NCBI GenBank assembly: GCA_037176705.1
Contig: CM073898.1
Location: 42,819,488 to 42,883,487 of the forward strand
Source of the DNA: Molossus alvarezi
Lineage: Eukaryota > Chordata > Mammalia > Chiroptera > Molossidae
Length of the DNA stretch: 64,000 nucleotides
Direction: 5' to 3'
Numbering within the stretch: the stretch's first letter is position 1; each line of letters starts with the position of its first letter. The notes under the pieces were generated by a model. It made no database searches and had not been told where the DNA came from. It was given only the letters and a program-made list of their open reading frames with translations. Position numbers and translations under genes: made by a program. This document shows positions 35,111 through 44,990 of the stretch, one piece after another.

Positions 35111-36639
35111 TAATGCAAGCACTAAGGGAAAAATGGGCTCTTTTCTGCCCATTCCCCCATGTGGCACTTAGGCATAGCTCAACAGTGGAAGGCTTTCAAG
35201 GTTCAAAAGGGTTTTATTTTCAAAAGAAATGGGCATTGATCAGCTGCATTTAAAGGCAAAGATAATTCCAGAGCTTGAAGGCTGGATTTGTGTTTAAGGT
35301 CTAAATCTCTTTCTTTAACCTTGGGGGGGCCAGTATAACATAAAAGCAACAAAGAGATTAAGATTACAAAGGGTTTGCAAGTGTAAATGATGCAGTGGTA
35401 TTCTCCAAACATAACACAGCCCCCATTCACAAGCCCGGGCACAGGCCAGCACGTGATCTGTTGGTTTTATACCTATAAAAACAACTTGTGTTTATTTGTC
35501 ACTCAGCAAACCATTTCAGGCAAGAAGGGGAGAAAAAAGGAAAGTGGAAGAGAAGTAAACTTGCTCATACCAAAGAGTTCAAACATGCCTTCCTTAAACA
35601 GACTGAAAAGTAAACATGCTAAAGGTCAACGTGACAGAGACAATCAGAAAATCCCCCTCTCTTTCTACACCACACAGGAATACTAGAATCCAGATGCTCT
35701 GTTCCACCCTTGGCCATTCCCCCCATTATCCCAGTCTCCGATGCTGGGGTTTGTTATGTCACGTCCTACAAGGGAGGTTGTACGTAAGCTCTAAGCTAAT
35801 ACCAGCCTCTTCTTGTTCCTTTATTTATGAGCTACCATTTATGTGCCCCTCTGTCTTGCCTTTTAGCTCAATTTCCCACAATCGGTCCTTAGGATAGCAA
35901 CATTTGAATAAACTCAGATATAAATCAAAACTACACACTTGAGAGATGCAAACTCCAAATTCTGTAACTCACATGGTGAAACCAGTGGTAAGTGGGTCCC
36001 TTTCCTCAAGTTTGGATCTCCTTATTCATCTCTTTATTTCCTTCTTTAGCAACATAGACCTCCATACATTAACTCTGTCCCCTGGTTCTTGTCACCAATG
36101 GAAGTCTTGCCAGGGATATCAAGTTGTCATTGCTAAATCAGATGATAACATAGAGCCTTCCTAATTCAGAGAAAAGAAAGAAAGAAAATTGTTTATTGAG
36201 ACGTTCAAGGCCAGATCAAACATCTGGCACCCTGAGAAGGTTAATGATTTGTTATGAACCCAGGTGGCAAAGAATTCAGTGCTCCTTTAAGATAAGTAAA
36301 CAAGCAACAGTTTACCATTTATTCAGGAAAAAGACCATGCACCAGTTAGAAGAAACTGGAAAGAGATGATGCAGATGAAAGCTCCTTGTCTCCCTAATTT
36401 CTAGAGCAATTCAGCTCTGGCCCTAAACTTGCTTAGTCCACCCGAAAAACAAATACCTTGTAGTGCCGTGAAATCTAGTAATTACTTAGCATAATCTTTG
36501 TGGGTCTCATTTCTTTCCCAAGAATTTTGTCAAAGCATTTCTTCTAACCCTACACCATAATCTCCCTGAAAAGAATTGTGAGTTTTTAAAAATCCTATCT
36601 GTTACATTTCCAAGAATGTTTTATCATCTCAATGGTATA
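35111..36639. other. Unique sequence, no gene seen
   Basis: No repeat or exon recognised. Frames at 35387-36164 are unrecognised. Confidence 0.5.
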
Positions 36640-36644
36640 TTAGG

Positions 36645-37233
36645 ACCCTATATTCATTTTCTATACAACAAACATAATGGTTTAAAACAACAGTCATTTA
36701 TTATCTCACACTTTCTGTGCACCAAAAGTCTGAGTGCAGTTTAACTGAGTCCTCTGCTCAGAGTTTCACCAGACTGAAATCAAGGTGTCAGCTGAGTTGT
36801 AATCTCACCTAAGGCATGAGGTCCTCTTCCAAGCTCACTAGTTGTTGGCAGAATTTGGTTACTTCAGTCAGATTACTCTCAGCTTCTAGAGCTCACCCTC
36901 ATGGACTTGCTATGTTGTCTCCCCATAGGCAGTTCACAGGATTGTTGTTTGTTTCTTAAAGACCAGCATGAAAATATCCCTTACTTCTTTTAAGGGCACA
37001 TCTGTTTGGGTCCAGAATAATGTCTCTTTTGATTAGCTCAAATTCAACTGGTTAAGAACCTTAATTACATCTGCAAAACATCTTCACCTTTGCCATATAA
37101 CATAATCTAGTCATGAGAGCAATAGCCTTTTATCATCACGGGTCCCACCCACACATAAGAGGAAGGGATTTTATATGGCATGTATACCAGAAGTAAAGAA
37201 TCTTGGGGCCATGTTAGGATTTTGCCTACCACA
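36645..37233 (-). repeat. Solo LTR of MaLR type (ERVL-MaLR, MLT1-like)
   Basis: Read on the minus strand it begins 'tgtggtaggcaaaatcctaa', has 'gcagatgtaattaaggttc' and 'gagaagctgagag'-type internal words, and ends near 'gtttaaaccattatgtttg'. That is an MLT1-like solo LTR. No internal retroviral region follows on either side. The subfamily is uncertain. Confidence 0.75.
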
Positions 37234-37660
37234 GGTCCACACAAAGAGAGACACCCCAGGCTCACCCACTCCTTGACTTAGCTGTTGTTTCAAGTCTTGT
37301 GTTAGAAGTGCCATATACTTCTCCCTAGAAATTCTCCCCTGATAAGAAAAGCCAATAGTTTTTATAATCCCAATTTTTATTTGTTATTAAGTCACAAAGA
37401 AACCACTGGCATTGCAGAGTTTTATGGGTGATGGGCAGTGAACAGCTAGAGATGCCCCAGAGGAAGACATTAGTAGGCCTGGAAAGTGGTCTGGTGCGTA
37501 TTTCTAAAAGAGCAGTACGTAGACCCTGCTTTTTGTGGATGTCTTTGGACTGGAACATGCCAATAGATGTTTTATCAACACCTGGCATAGGGGGAGAAAA
37601 AAATCAAACTTTCTCAGATAAATCATGTTAGTAGCCTTTTCATGGATGTAAAAGAGAAAT
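37234..37660. other. Unique sequence before the purine tract
   Basis: No repeat or gene recognised. Confidence 0.45.
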
Positions 37661-37981
37661 AAAGAGAGGGGGAGGAAAGGAGAGAGGGAGGAAAAGAGGG
37701 AGGAAGAGAAAAGGAGAGAGAGAAAAAGAGAGAGGAAGGGAGGGAGGAAAAGAAAGAGAGAAGGGAAGGGAAGGGGAGGGAAGGGGAGGGAAGGGGAGGG
37801 GAGGGGAGGGGAGGGGAGGGGAGGGGAGGGGAGGGGAGGGGAGGGGAGGGGAGGAGAGGGGAGGAGAGGAGAGGAGAGGAGAGGAGAGGAGAGGAGAGGA
37901 GAGGAGAGGAGAGGAGAGGAGAGGAGAGGAGAGGAGAGGAGAGGAGAGGAGAGGAGAGGAGAGGAGAGGAGAGGAGAAAAA
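37661..37981. repeat. 321-nt uninterrupted polypurine tract
   Basis: No C or T occurs on the plus strand from 37661 to 37981. There are three parts: irregular A/G runs to about 37758, a GGGGA/GAGGG pentamer array to about 37855, then a near-perfect GAGGA pentamer array (about 24 units) to about 37976. The pentamer types switch sharply rather than mixing. Confidence 0.97.
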
Positions 37982-38089
37982 CAGAGTTTGCTATGTTGCT
38001 ATGTTCTAGTCTATGGCATCCTTACTGGACTACAGGAGGAAATATTTAATGCATCCTTGGACAAGAAAAAAGAAACACTTCCCTCTGAC

Positions 38090-38560
38090 CTGAAGGGCCA
38101 TTGATCCTAATTACTACTGCCACATTACCCTTCCCAGAACACTCCTTTCAATAAGTCACTCTCCTCATCAAGGACCGCCAATGGTGTCCCATGTCCTACC
38201 ATATCAAGCCAAATTGCCATATCAATTTTATTTGTCTCGGTATGGCACTCAAAGCCTATAGCCTAGTCTACTACCTAATAAACCAGATGTCACCACAGCT
38301 CCTACGACTTTTTGCTGTCCCACAAGCACAATCATTCTTTTTTGCCATAGTCAGCCCATTTTGCCTTTACTTGCCCTTCTTCCCTACCGACACCACTCCA
38401 CTTCATTCTCATTGTGTTCACCTTCTGCTGTGTACCAGGAGCTGAAGGCCCAGGTTCATTCCAACTTCCTCCAGAACTTCATAAACTGCCTTGAACCTCC
38501 TCCTCTAACCTACTGATTTTACAGTCTGAATTTAACTTAGCTCTAGTTGGAGATACTCTT
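38090..38560 (+). repeat. L2 3' region fragment
   Basis: 'catcaaggaccgccaatggt', 'tatggcactcaaagcctata', 'ccacaagcacaatcattc' and 'gaacttcataaactgcc' follow the order of the L2 3' region (cattgcctacaggataaag...ggcattcaaggccctcc). Diverged; boundaries approximate. Confidence 0.55.
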
Positions 38561-39089
38561 CTCTAGTTTGCTGCTGCACATGTCTTGTTTTCTGAGGCGG
38601 TTCTTTGTGCATGCTAGAACAGTTTTCAAATCTATGGGGTAATGTTTTAATAAAATGGAAAACCAATTAAGTAGGTTGCAACCAGATTTTTTTCACTGAA
38701 ATGGTTGGCTAGGAAAGGAAAGATCCGTGTATTGTAAATAACAAGGGTATTTGGTTTTGTGAAAATTTTGCTTTGATATGTATTTTTTGTGCGTGTATAT
38801 AGAAACTGAAACCTAAGTATGTGGTGTTGTGTAATGATATAAAATGTATTGAGAATTGTTAATGAACATTAAAAGACAGTTTTTAAAGCACTAGAATGCA
38901 TTGAAGAAAGCATAATGTATATGGTTGAAGTTCATGCAAAAATCAGAGCACATGAGAAAGATGCCAAAGGGTTCCACAGGCAGGCAGACAACCAGAAGCT
39001 CTAAAGCAAGAGTGTCAACTGCCTTTGCAATCATGGAAGCAGATCTTGTGGCCTCAGTCTACCGATTAGGGGAGTGATACGATGTAATA
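38561..39089. other. AT-rich unique sequence
   Basis: No repeat or gene recognised. Confidence 0.5.
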
Positions 39090-39305
39090 TTTATACATGA
39101 TTTTATAATTTGCAAAAGGTTTCACATTCTTCATGTCATCAGCATCCCATGAGGAAAGCCAAGAAGACTTTTTTCCTGATTCCCATTTTTTTAAAATATG
39201 AGGCTTGAGAGGTGCCTAGCTTGTCCAAGGCCATATTGCAAGTTGGTATTAGAAAATGAATTCAAATCTTCTGACACACACCCCAAGTTGTTTCTTATAC
39301 CTTTT
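39090..39305 (-). repeat. MIR SINE
   Basis: 'atgaggcttgagaggtgcct', 'agcttgtccaaggccatatt', 'gcaagttggtattagaaaat' and 'cttctgacacac' match the inverse of MIR. Confidence 0.75.
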
Positions 39306-39329
39306 TGAAAAATTATAGACAGGTTCATC

Positions 39330-39550
39330 AGAATCCTTCCCATTGTTAAGGCTCAAAGACAAATTCTCTCTCCTCCAGAAAGGCCTCTCTGATAGTCCCC
39401 TTGGCCTAAGCTATAACTTCTAGCATGGTTCTTTAGTTGCTCCAAGTGGGTAATGTTTTCTCTATAGCTCCAATACAAGCTAGGGGCCCTGATATAGTCC
39501 TCTTGATAAATTCTCATTTTGTGCTTAATCTCTAGACTGTGTCAGCCTCC
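39330..39550 (+). repeat. L2 3'-end fragment
   Basis: 'ctcaaagacaaattctctct', 'cctccagaaaggcctctctg' and 'atagtccccttggcctaag' match the L2 3' UTR. Confidence 0.65.
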
Positions 39551-40984
39551 CATACGAGGTTCGGTATCAAGGAGAAAAGAATAAACTTAGTGTGGGACCA
39601 GGAATGGTCAAAACAATCAGCAAAGCTGGAGTCCAGTCCCATTGAGCCCCGTCCTTTCATTTCAAACCATTAGTCATCCAATGGGCATCTATATCAGGCA
39701 AGTCCAGTGAAGGGTGCTGGTGCTGACAGCGGGGAGGTGCAGACAGATTCGCAGGCATCAACTACAGTGCATACAGAAGAAATGGGGGCTTACGCCAAGT
39801 ACAAGACACTGGATGTGGAAACAAAAAAAGTGGGGACGAGAGAGGGCTTCATTGTGAAAATAGCATCTTAGCTGAGCTGTGAAAGTCCATGAGGATGTCA
39901 CCAGCAGAGGCTGTCAAGACTGGTCATTAGCTCCATTTGCAAGACTCACTTCAGACTCCCTGGAGCAGTCAGATCCAGAGCAACAATGATTAAAGTGGGA
40001 GGTCACAGGCAGTCCAGGAAAACCCACCCTGCTCAGCTCCAAGACATCTGCCAATGTCTAGGCTGCTAAAGGTCAAAGATTTACCCCTGAGGCCAATTGC
40101 CCGGGTCATGCCAGTGGTCAGCTCCAATGTGCAACAGAAGAAGCCTCACTCCTGGGTTTGGAGAGCTTGTAAAACCTATTGTAATCGGGTTTCTCTTTTC
40201 CATAATGTAGAATGTGTCAACCAGTGGCCCTAATTTGTGACTGCCTGGAACAGGAATGAGAAGATTAGCCTTTCAAGCCCTCCAGGATCAGGTCAAAGTC
40301 ATGAGCAGCCTGTAATCAAAGCCAGGTTAGACCCACCCCTGAGAAAGCCTTGTGTTTTCACATTGTCTGGTTAGCTGGAGGGATGTCTCTCTTTTCCCTG
40401 GCCTCGATTTGGCAGTTTTTCTTGCTGCAATACAAAATATTTGCCCATTTCTCAAGTAGCTCAGGACACCCTTGAGAGACAGAGAGAAGAAGCCATCCAC
40501 TAATTTTTGGTCCATGTGGACTCACTCCAGGGGCCCTTAGACTCTCTTGCTCACCTGTGAGTATAGGCAAAGGGGCCATCCAGATCTAATTTGTCTGAGA
40601 ATAGTCAAGCTAAGCCCCAATAGCAAATATTTTGGGAAGGGTTTGCAGGGCTAAAGGCCATGGTCACAGAAACCTCAGACTCTCCCAAAGTCCCCTGATA
40701 CGTTTTTTGAAGGCAAAGCCTGTTCAGTTAAAGATTATTCTGTGCAAAGTCCCAGCTGAGGGGATTTCCATGCCTCACTTCCAACACAGCAGGTGAATGC
40801 TGAGTGGCAGGATCCAGTCATGTCTTTCTTTTCATTCCAGAAGCCTGGGCTGTTTCCACAGGTCCCTTTGGTCATTACCACTGACTCACTCTGGGCTCTT
40901 TATGGCTGAGGATTTAAGATTGCCAACGTGGTTATGAGTGTAAGTTAAGCTCCTTCCCACTTTGAACTCCCTGCCTCTCCCCAG
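39551..40984. other. Unique sequence, no gene seen
   Basis: No repeat or exon recognised. Two overlapping minus frames near 40327-40579 are unrecognised. Confidence 0.5.
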
Positions 40985-41075
40985 GGAAGGCAGATGGATT
41001 ATTATCCCCATAAGAGAGATGAGAAGACCGAGAACAGAAAGAGAGCAAATAGTCTGGACTAGAACCAAAAGAGAA
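40985..41075 (-). repeat. Probable MIR fragment
   Basis: 'gattattatccccataagag' followed by 'agatgagaagaccgag' fits the inverse MIR core. Short and diverged. Confidence 0.5.
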
Positions 41076-41269
41076 AAGAGAATTCAAATTATGAATTCAC
41101 CTTTCCTATGCTTTAATCAGAGCTCCTATTTCCTGGAACTGGTTTTCAAGCTACAATAAGATCTGAATTTGTATTGTAGGACACCATGCATTCCCAAGAG
41201 GCTTTTTGGGAGGACTGTGGATGAATCTTCCCTCAGCAGGCTTCTTTTGTTTAAATAACATCTTTTGTT

Positions 41270-41660
41270 TCTCCCTGATATAAAAGTAATAAATCTTCAT
41301 AGACAAAAATTAGGAAATATAGAAAAGAAATAAATAAATAAAGATCACTCCATAATCTAATACCCAAAGATAAAATGGTTAATATTTTGGTATCCTTTTG
41401 TTGTATACATGAATTTGTTCTTTTCCAAACCAAGGTCATAACCCCTATCTGCTTGAGTAGTCTTCTGCTTTACACATAATATTGTACTGTGATTGTTTCC
41501 ACATGTTGCTAACTATTATTCTATAGTAGCACTTTAAATAACTGAGATAATGCAGTATAGAGGGGTGTGCCATCATTTACTTTACCAATCCACTTTTTGG
41601 ACATTTGAGTTGCTTCCAAATATTCTCAAATCTAAAGAAGGCTGTGTGGAAATGCCAGTT
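41270..41660. repeat. Possible ancient interspersed repeat, family unknown
   Basis: 'tttaccaatccactttttgg', 'acatttgagttgcttccaaa' and 'tttccacatgttgctaac' resemble sequence seen in old mammalian LINE-derived repeats, but I cannot assign it firmly. Confidence 0.35.
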
Positions 41661-41844
41661 ATATTAAGGATTAAACAATACAATAAAACACCAGCTCAAC
41701 TTCATCCCCATTTATTCACTCATTCATGAAAACGATGCCCTGACCAGGTTTGGTATTTTCTTCCCTGACCCTTTTAGGGACGGGATATATGGCCAGCACA
41801 CCACAATGGCACAGATGTCCTCAGGAAGGGGGAGAGTACCAGAC

Positions 41845-41995
41845 TAAGAGTTGAGAGACTTGATTCCATTATCAGCTCGTTAATTCACTGTGTGACCTTG
41901 AGCAAGTCCCCCACCTCTGCAAACAACACTCTCCTGGCCCATTGAGTGAGGGGCTTGAACTAGGCGACTTTACTATTCCTTCCAGTCCTAACACC
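41845..41995 (+). repeat. MIR-family SINE (MIR3-like)
   Basis: 'ttcactgtgtgaccttgagc', 'aagtcccccacctctg', 'gggcttgaactaggcgac' and 'ttccttccagtcctaac' match a MIR3-type element. Confidence 0.7.
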
Positions 41996-42750
41996 GCGGC
42001 CCCAAGATGCTGTTCGCGAGGGGCACTCGAGCCCGAGCAGTGAGCTGTACAGGGCCACCCAGTTTCACAGGCGGACTGAGAAGGTCAGAGGAGCCGTCCT
42101 CCCCAGGGGCAGGGGGAGAGCAACGACGTTCTGTCATAGGCAAATTGTTCCTCCTAATCGTGTACGGTTTAAAATAATTTACTTTGTTTTAATGACTGAG
42201 AACAGATTCGAGCTTCGCGTCACTTCCACTCTGCCACGCTGAGCGTGGAAGAGAAGCGAGTAGCTGTGCAGTTGGTCAGCCCAGAAAAGCACAGGACTTT
42301 GCGTCCACGTCACTGAGCGGCCCCTGGGGACAAAGTGCCATAAAAGGACATGACTGCTCCTCCTCGGCCCTTCCCGTTCATTCCTCAGGGGAACGCAGAC
42401 CAACTGCCTCCAGTGAAGAAGAGAGAAGCCTGGAATGAAAACGCCCCTTCTCGAGACAGCAGAGGAGCCTCTCGTGTTTCAGAACCCTGGTCCTAGGCCT
42501 GCCCGCACCCACCCGACATCACCTGTCTGCTGCCGACCTGGGAGGCCGGAGCCAACGTGGCCGCCTGGCTCGCATTCACACCTGTCTCTGCTCGTGGCCC
42601 CCACGCACCCTCAAGTGAGCAAGAGTGTGAGCCATCGCTATCACGGCCTCCTGGAGGCGGCTGTGGGGGGGCCTGAGGGGCGTGCTCCGCCCTGCCTTTG
42701 AAGTGCGCAGGGGACGGGGAGGTGGACACAGCGCATCTTCATTCCCGTGT
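41996..42750 (+). promoter_or_regulatory. CpG-rich block with promoter-like motifs
   Basis: CpG dinucleotides are clearly denser here than in neighbouring DNA. A TATA-like 'ccataaaaggac' lies at 42338-42349, preceded by CRE-like half-sites: 'cacgtcac' at 42306-42313 and 'cgcgtcac' at 42215-42222. An 88-codon frame starts at 42435, about 65 nt after the expected start site of such a TATA box, and a donor-like 'caagtgagc' follows near 42612. The protein (Pro/Arg-rich) is not recognisable. Plus strand is a guess from the TATA orientation. It could be a CpG island with an unannotated first exon or lncRNA start, or simply GC-rich DNA. Confidence 0.35.
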
Positions 42751-43106
42751 CAGAAAACTATTCCTGCAGGGTTCAACCTCTAGTGCTTCAACCCCTCCAA
42801 GCCAGCGAGTATAAACCGTACTTTATCCCTAGCTGAGAATACAATACAGCGCAAACTAGAGAGCTGGCAATAACCAAGAGAAAGAAAAAAGCCTCTGGTG
42901 TGGAATGACACAGACTGATTCAAACACTCCAAAATTACCACCAGGGCCATGTTCCCAAAGGAAGCTCAGCTTAGGAAGGAGAAAAATTCAGTCAGTCCCA
43001 AAACAGCCATAACCATATATACTCATATATCTATCTCTATCTATATAATATATATCTATCTAGACCTATAGATATGGCTATATAGAGATTAGATATAAAT
43101 ATACAT
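42751..43106. other. Unique sequence leading into an AT-rich microsatellite
   Basis: No gene seen. Becomes TATA/CTAT-rich from about 43010. Confidence 0.5.
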
Positions 43107-43196
43107 TAGATATAGATATAGATATAGATATAGATATAGATATAGATATAGATATAGATATAGATATAGATATAGATATAGATATAGATATAGATA
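43107..43196. repeat. (TAGATA)n hexanucleotide array
   Basis: About 15 near-perfect TAGATA units. The minus frame through it (Tyr-Leu repeats) is an artefact. Confidence 0.97.
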
Positions 43197-43221
43197 TGAT
43201 GTAGATATATCTGGGATTTGA

Positions 43222-43260
43222 GTGTGTGTGTGTTTGTGTGTCTGTGTGTGTGCGCGCGCA
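43222..43260. repeat. (TG)n-(CG)n alternating purine-pyrimidine tract
   Basis: TG repeats with two interruptions, ending in 'tgtgcgcgcgca'. This is a Z-DNA-prone sequence. Confidence 0.9.
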
Positions 43261-44199
43261 AGATTTTCATTCAAAGCCCGGCTCTGGTCCACAAAGCCTG
43301 AGACTCTGTGAGGCTAGCATGCTTCCTCTTCCGGGAAGGCTCCATCACAACAGAGGCACAGTCTTGCCAAATTTCAAGAGATCAGAAGTTGGGTGGCCCC
43401 AGAAAGTTTCCTGATCATGTCAGAAGAACCTGGATATTTGAGAAAGAATAACTCATCATTGATTAGCCAAAGATTAGGAGGACCTTGAGGCAACTGCAAG
43501 AGAAACTCAGGTCAGTCTCAATTTTCCTTCTGCTGATCCAGGATTGTGGGGAGACAATGTGGACAGGAGCTCAGAAGACAGAGCTCCTGGTGAAGCTCTA
43601 CTAGGAACTCATTGTGGGACCTGGGGCTGCCCCAAGGCTAAGCCTGGCTCAGCCCTCTTGCCTTCCAGCCCACCTAGCCCAGTTCTGGTGGGGCTGCATG
43701 TAAACACCTCCAAGTCAGCCAGCACTGAGGGTCCCTCTGGATGATGTTGTTGGGGGTATAGACATGGGTCCAGTAGGGTCCCCACCTGATAACCCAGTAT
43801 AGCTTACAGATGTGTGACATATGAGTGAGCTGAAAATACAAAGAGAAACTGCATACATGTTTGAGGAACACAGGAGGATTGGGGAGGGCCATGAGAGCAG
43901 ACCTAGGTAACTGTGGATGCAACAAGGAAGGGCATTTCAGCTGAAGGAAAAGCAGAGTGCCTGCGAAAACACTTTGGAGAATACAGATCCATTTTCCTGA
44001 TGGTATCACTGACTCCCACGGTGTTTCACAGTCTCAATGCAAGTTTCCCACATTGGCCTTCAAAATTCTGTGCGATATGACTCCCGTGTCACAGGTAGAA
44101 GGACTGAGCTTGTCAGAGCCTCAGCATCCCCTATCGCCAACTACACGTAAGGTAGAGCTGTGTATGGCCAATAGCTCATTCTCCAGTCATACTGCCTGG
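43261..44199. other. Unique sequence, no gene seen
   Basis: No repeat or exon recognised. Confidence 0.5.
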
Positions 44200-44420
44200 C
44201 TCCTCACCTACTAGCCATTTGACTGACACAAGTCATTTACCTCTCAAAGCCTCAGCTGTGCACTTGCGAAAGGAGTATAATAATTGTACTGCCTCATAGG
44301 GTTATTCTGAGAATTATATCAGACAGTACAGGGAGATAATATGAAGAATTAAATAGAACTCACAGTGTTGAGCCTGGTGTCCAGCACACAGTGAACAATT
44401 GCTTGATAAATCCTGGAGAT
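44200..44420 (+). repeat. MIR SINE
   Basis: 'aagtcatttacctctcaaag', 'cctcatagggttattctgag', 'tccagcacacagtgaac' and 'aattgcttgataaatcc' follow MIR in order. Confidence 0.8.
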
Positions 44421-44439
44421 AATTAGGGCACTTAACTGA

Positions 44440-44592
44440 AGTCTAAGACCGCTAGTTACGTGATCTTTGGCAATCTTGTATGATCTTACGACCTTGCTGT
44501 TTCTGAACTTCAGTTTCCCTGTTCATAGAACAACTTGATTGGATTAGGTCAGCTCTAAATTCCCCTTCAATTCCAACAGTCTATGGTTCTAA
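44440..44592 (+). repeat. MIR-family SINE (MIR3-like)
   Basis: 'gaacttcagtttccctgttc', 'attggattaggtcagctc' and 'ccccttcaattccaacag' match a MIR3-type 3' half. It lies in tandem behind another MIR. Confidence 0.65.
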
Positions 44593-44825
44593 GCACATCA
44601 AAGCCTGTGATAAAGCATCTCAAAAATCACCCTTCAACAAAATCTTTCTGAACACCCTCGACCTGCCCAGCACTGCCCTAAAAATAGAGACACTCCCTCG
44701 GGACCACAGAGTTTGAAGAGTGGGCAGACATGAGGGAAGATACGGCAGCACAGTGAGGTCAGAGCTATCCACAGAGGGCACACGGATCAAGTTATGCAAC
44801 GGGCCAGAGCTCACCCTGAGCCTCG

Positions 44826-44990
44826 GTGGTTCTGCAAGGACGTCCCCAGGCCGGCAGCATGCGTTGCACCGGGGAGCCTTTTAAACATGCCAGTCCTCAG
44901 GCCTGCCTCCGACCTCCTGAAGCCGAAATGCTGGGAGTGGGGCCCAGAAATCTGACTCTTAAACTCTCTAGGTGATTTAGACACAGGATG
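44826..44990 (+). repeat. hAT-Charlie-type miniature element relic
   Basis: 'ggtggttctgcaaggacgtc', 'cccaggccggcagcatgcg', 'gggagtggggcccagaaatc' and 'tctctaggtgattt' match the common Charlie-derived MITE with a cagtggttctcaa...ggggcccagcaatctg plan. Ends are eroded. Confidence 0.6.

Noticed and set aside
41725..41790. VES fragment ('gccctgaccaggtttgg')
   Set aside because: Match limited to about 17 nt with no further SINE sequence.
43089..43292. Tyr-Leu repeat protein on the minus strand
   Set aside because: Translation of the TAGATA microsatellite.
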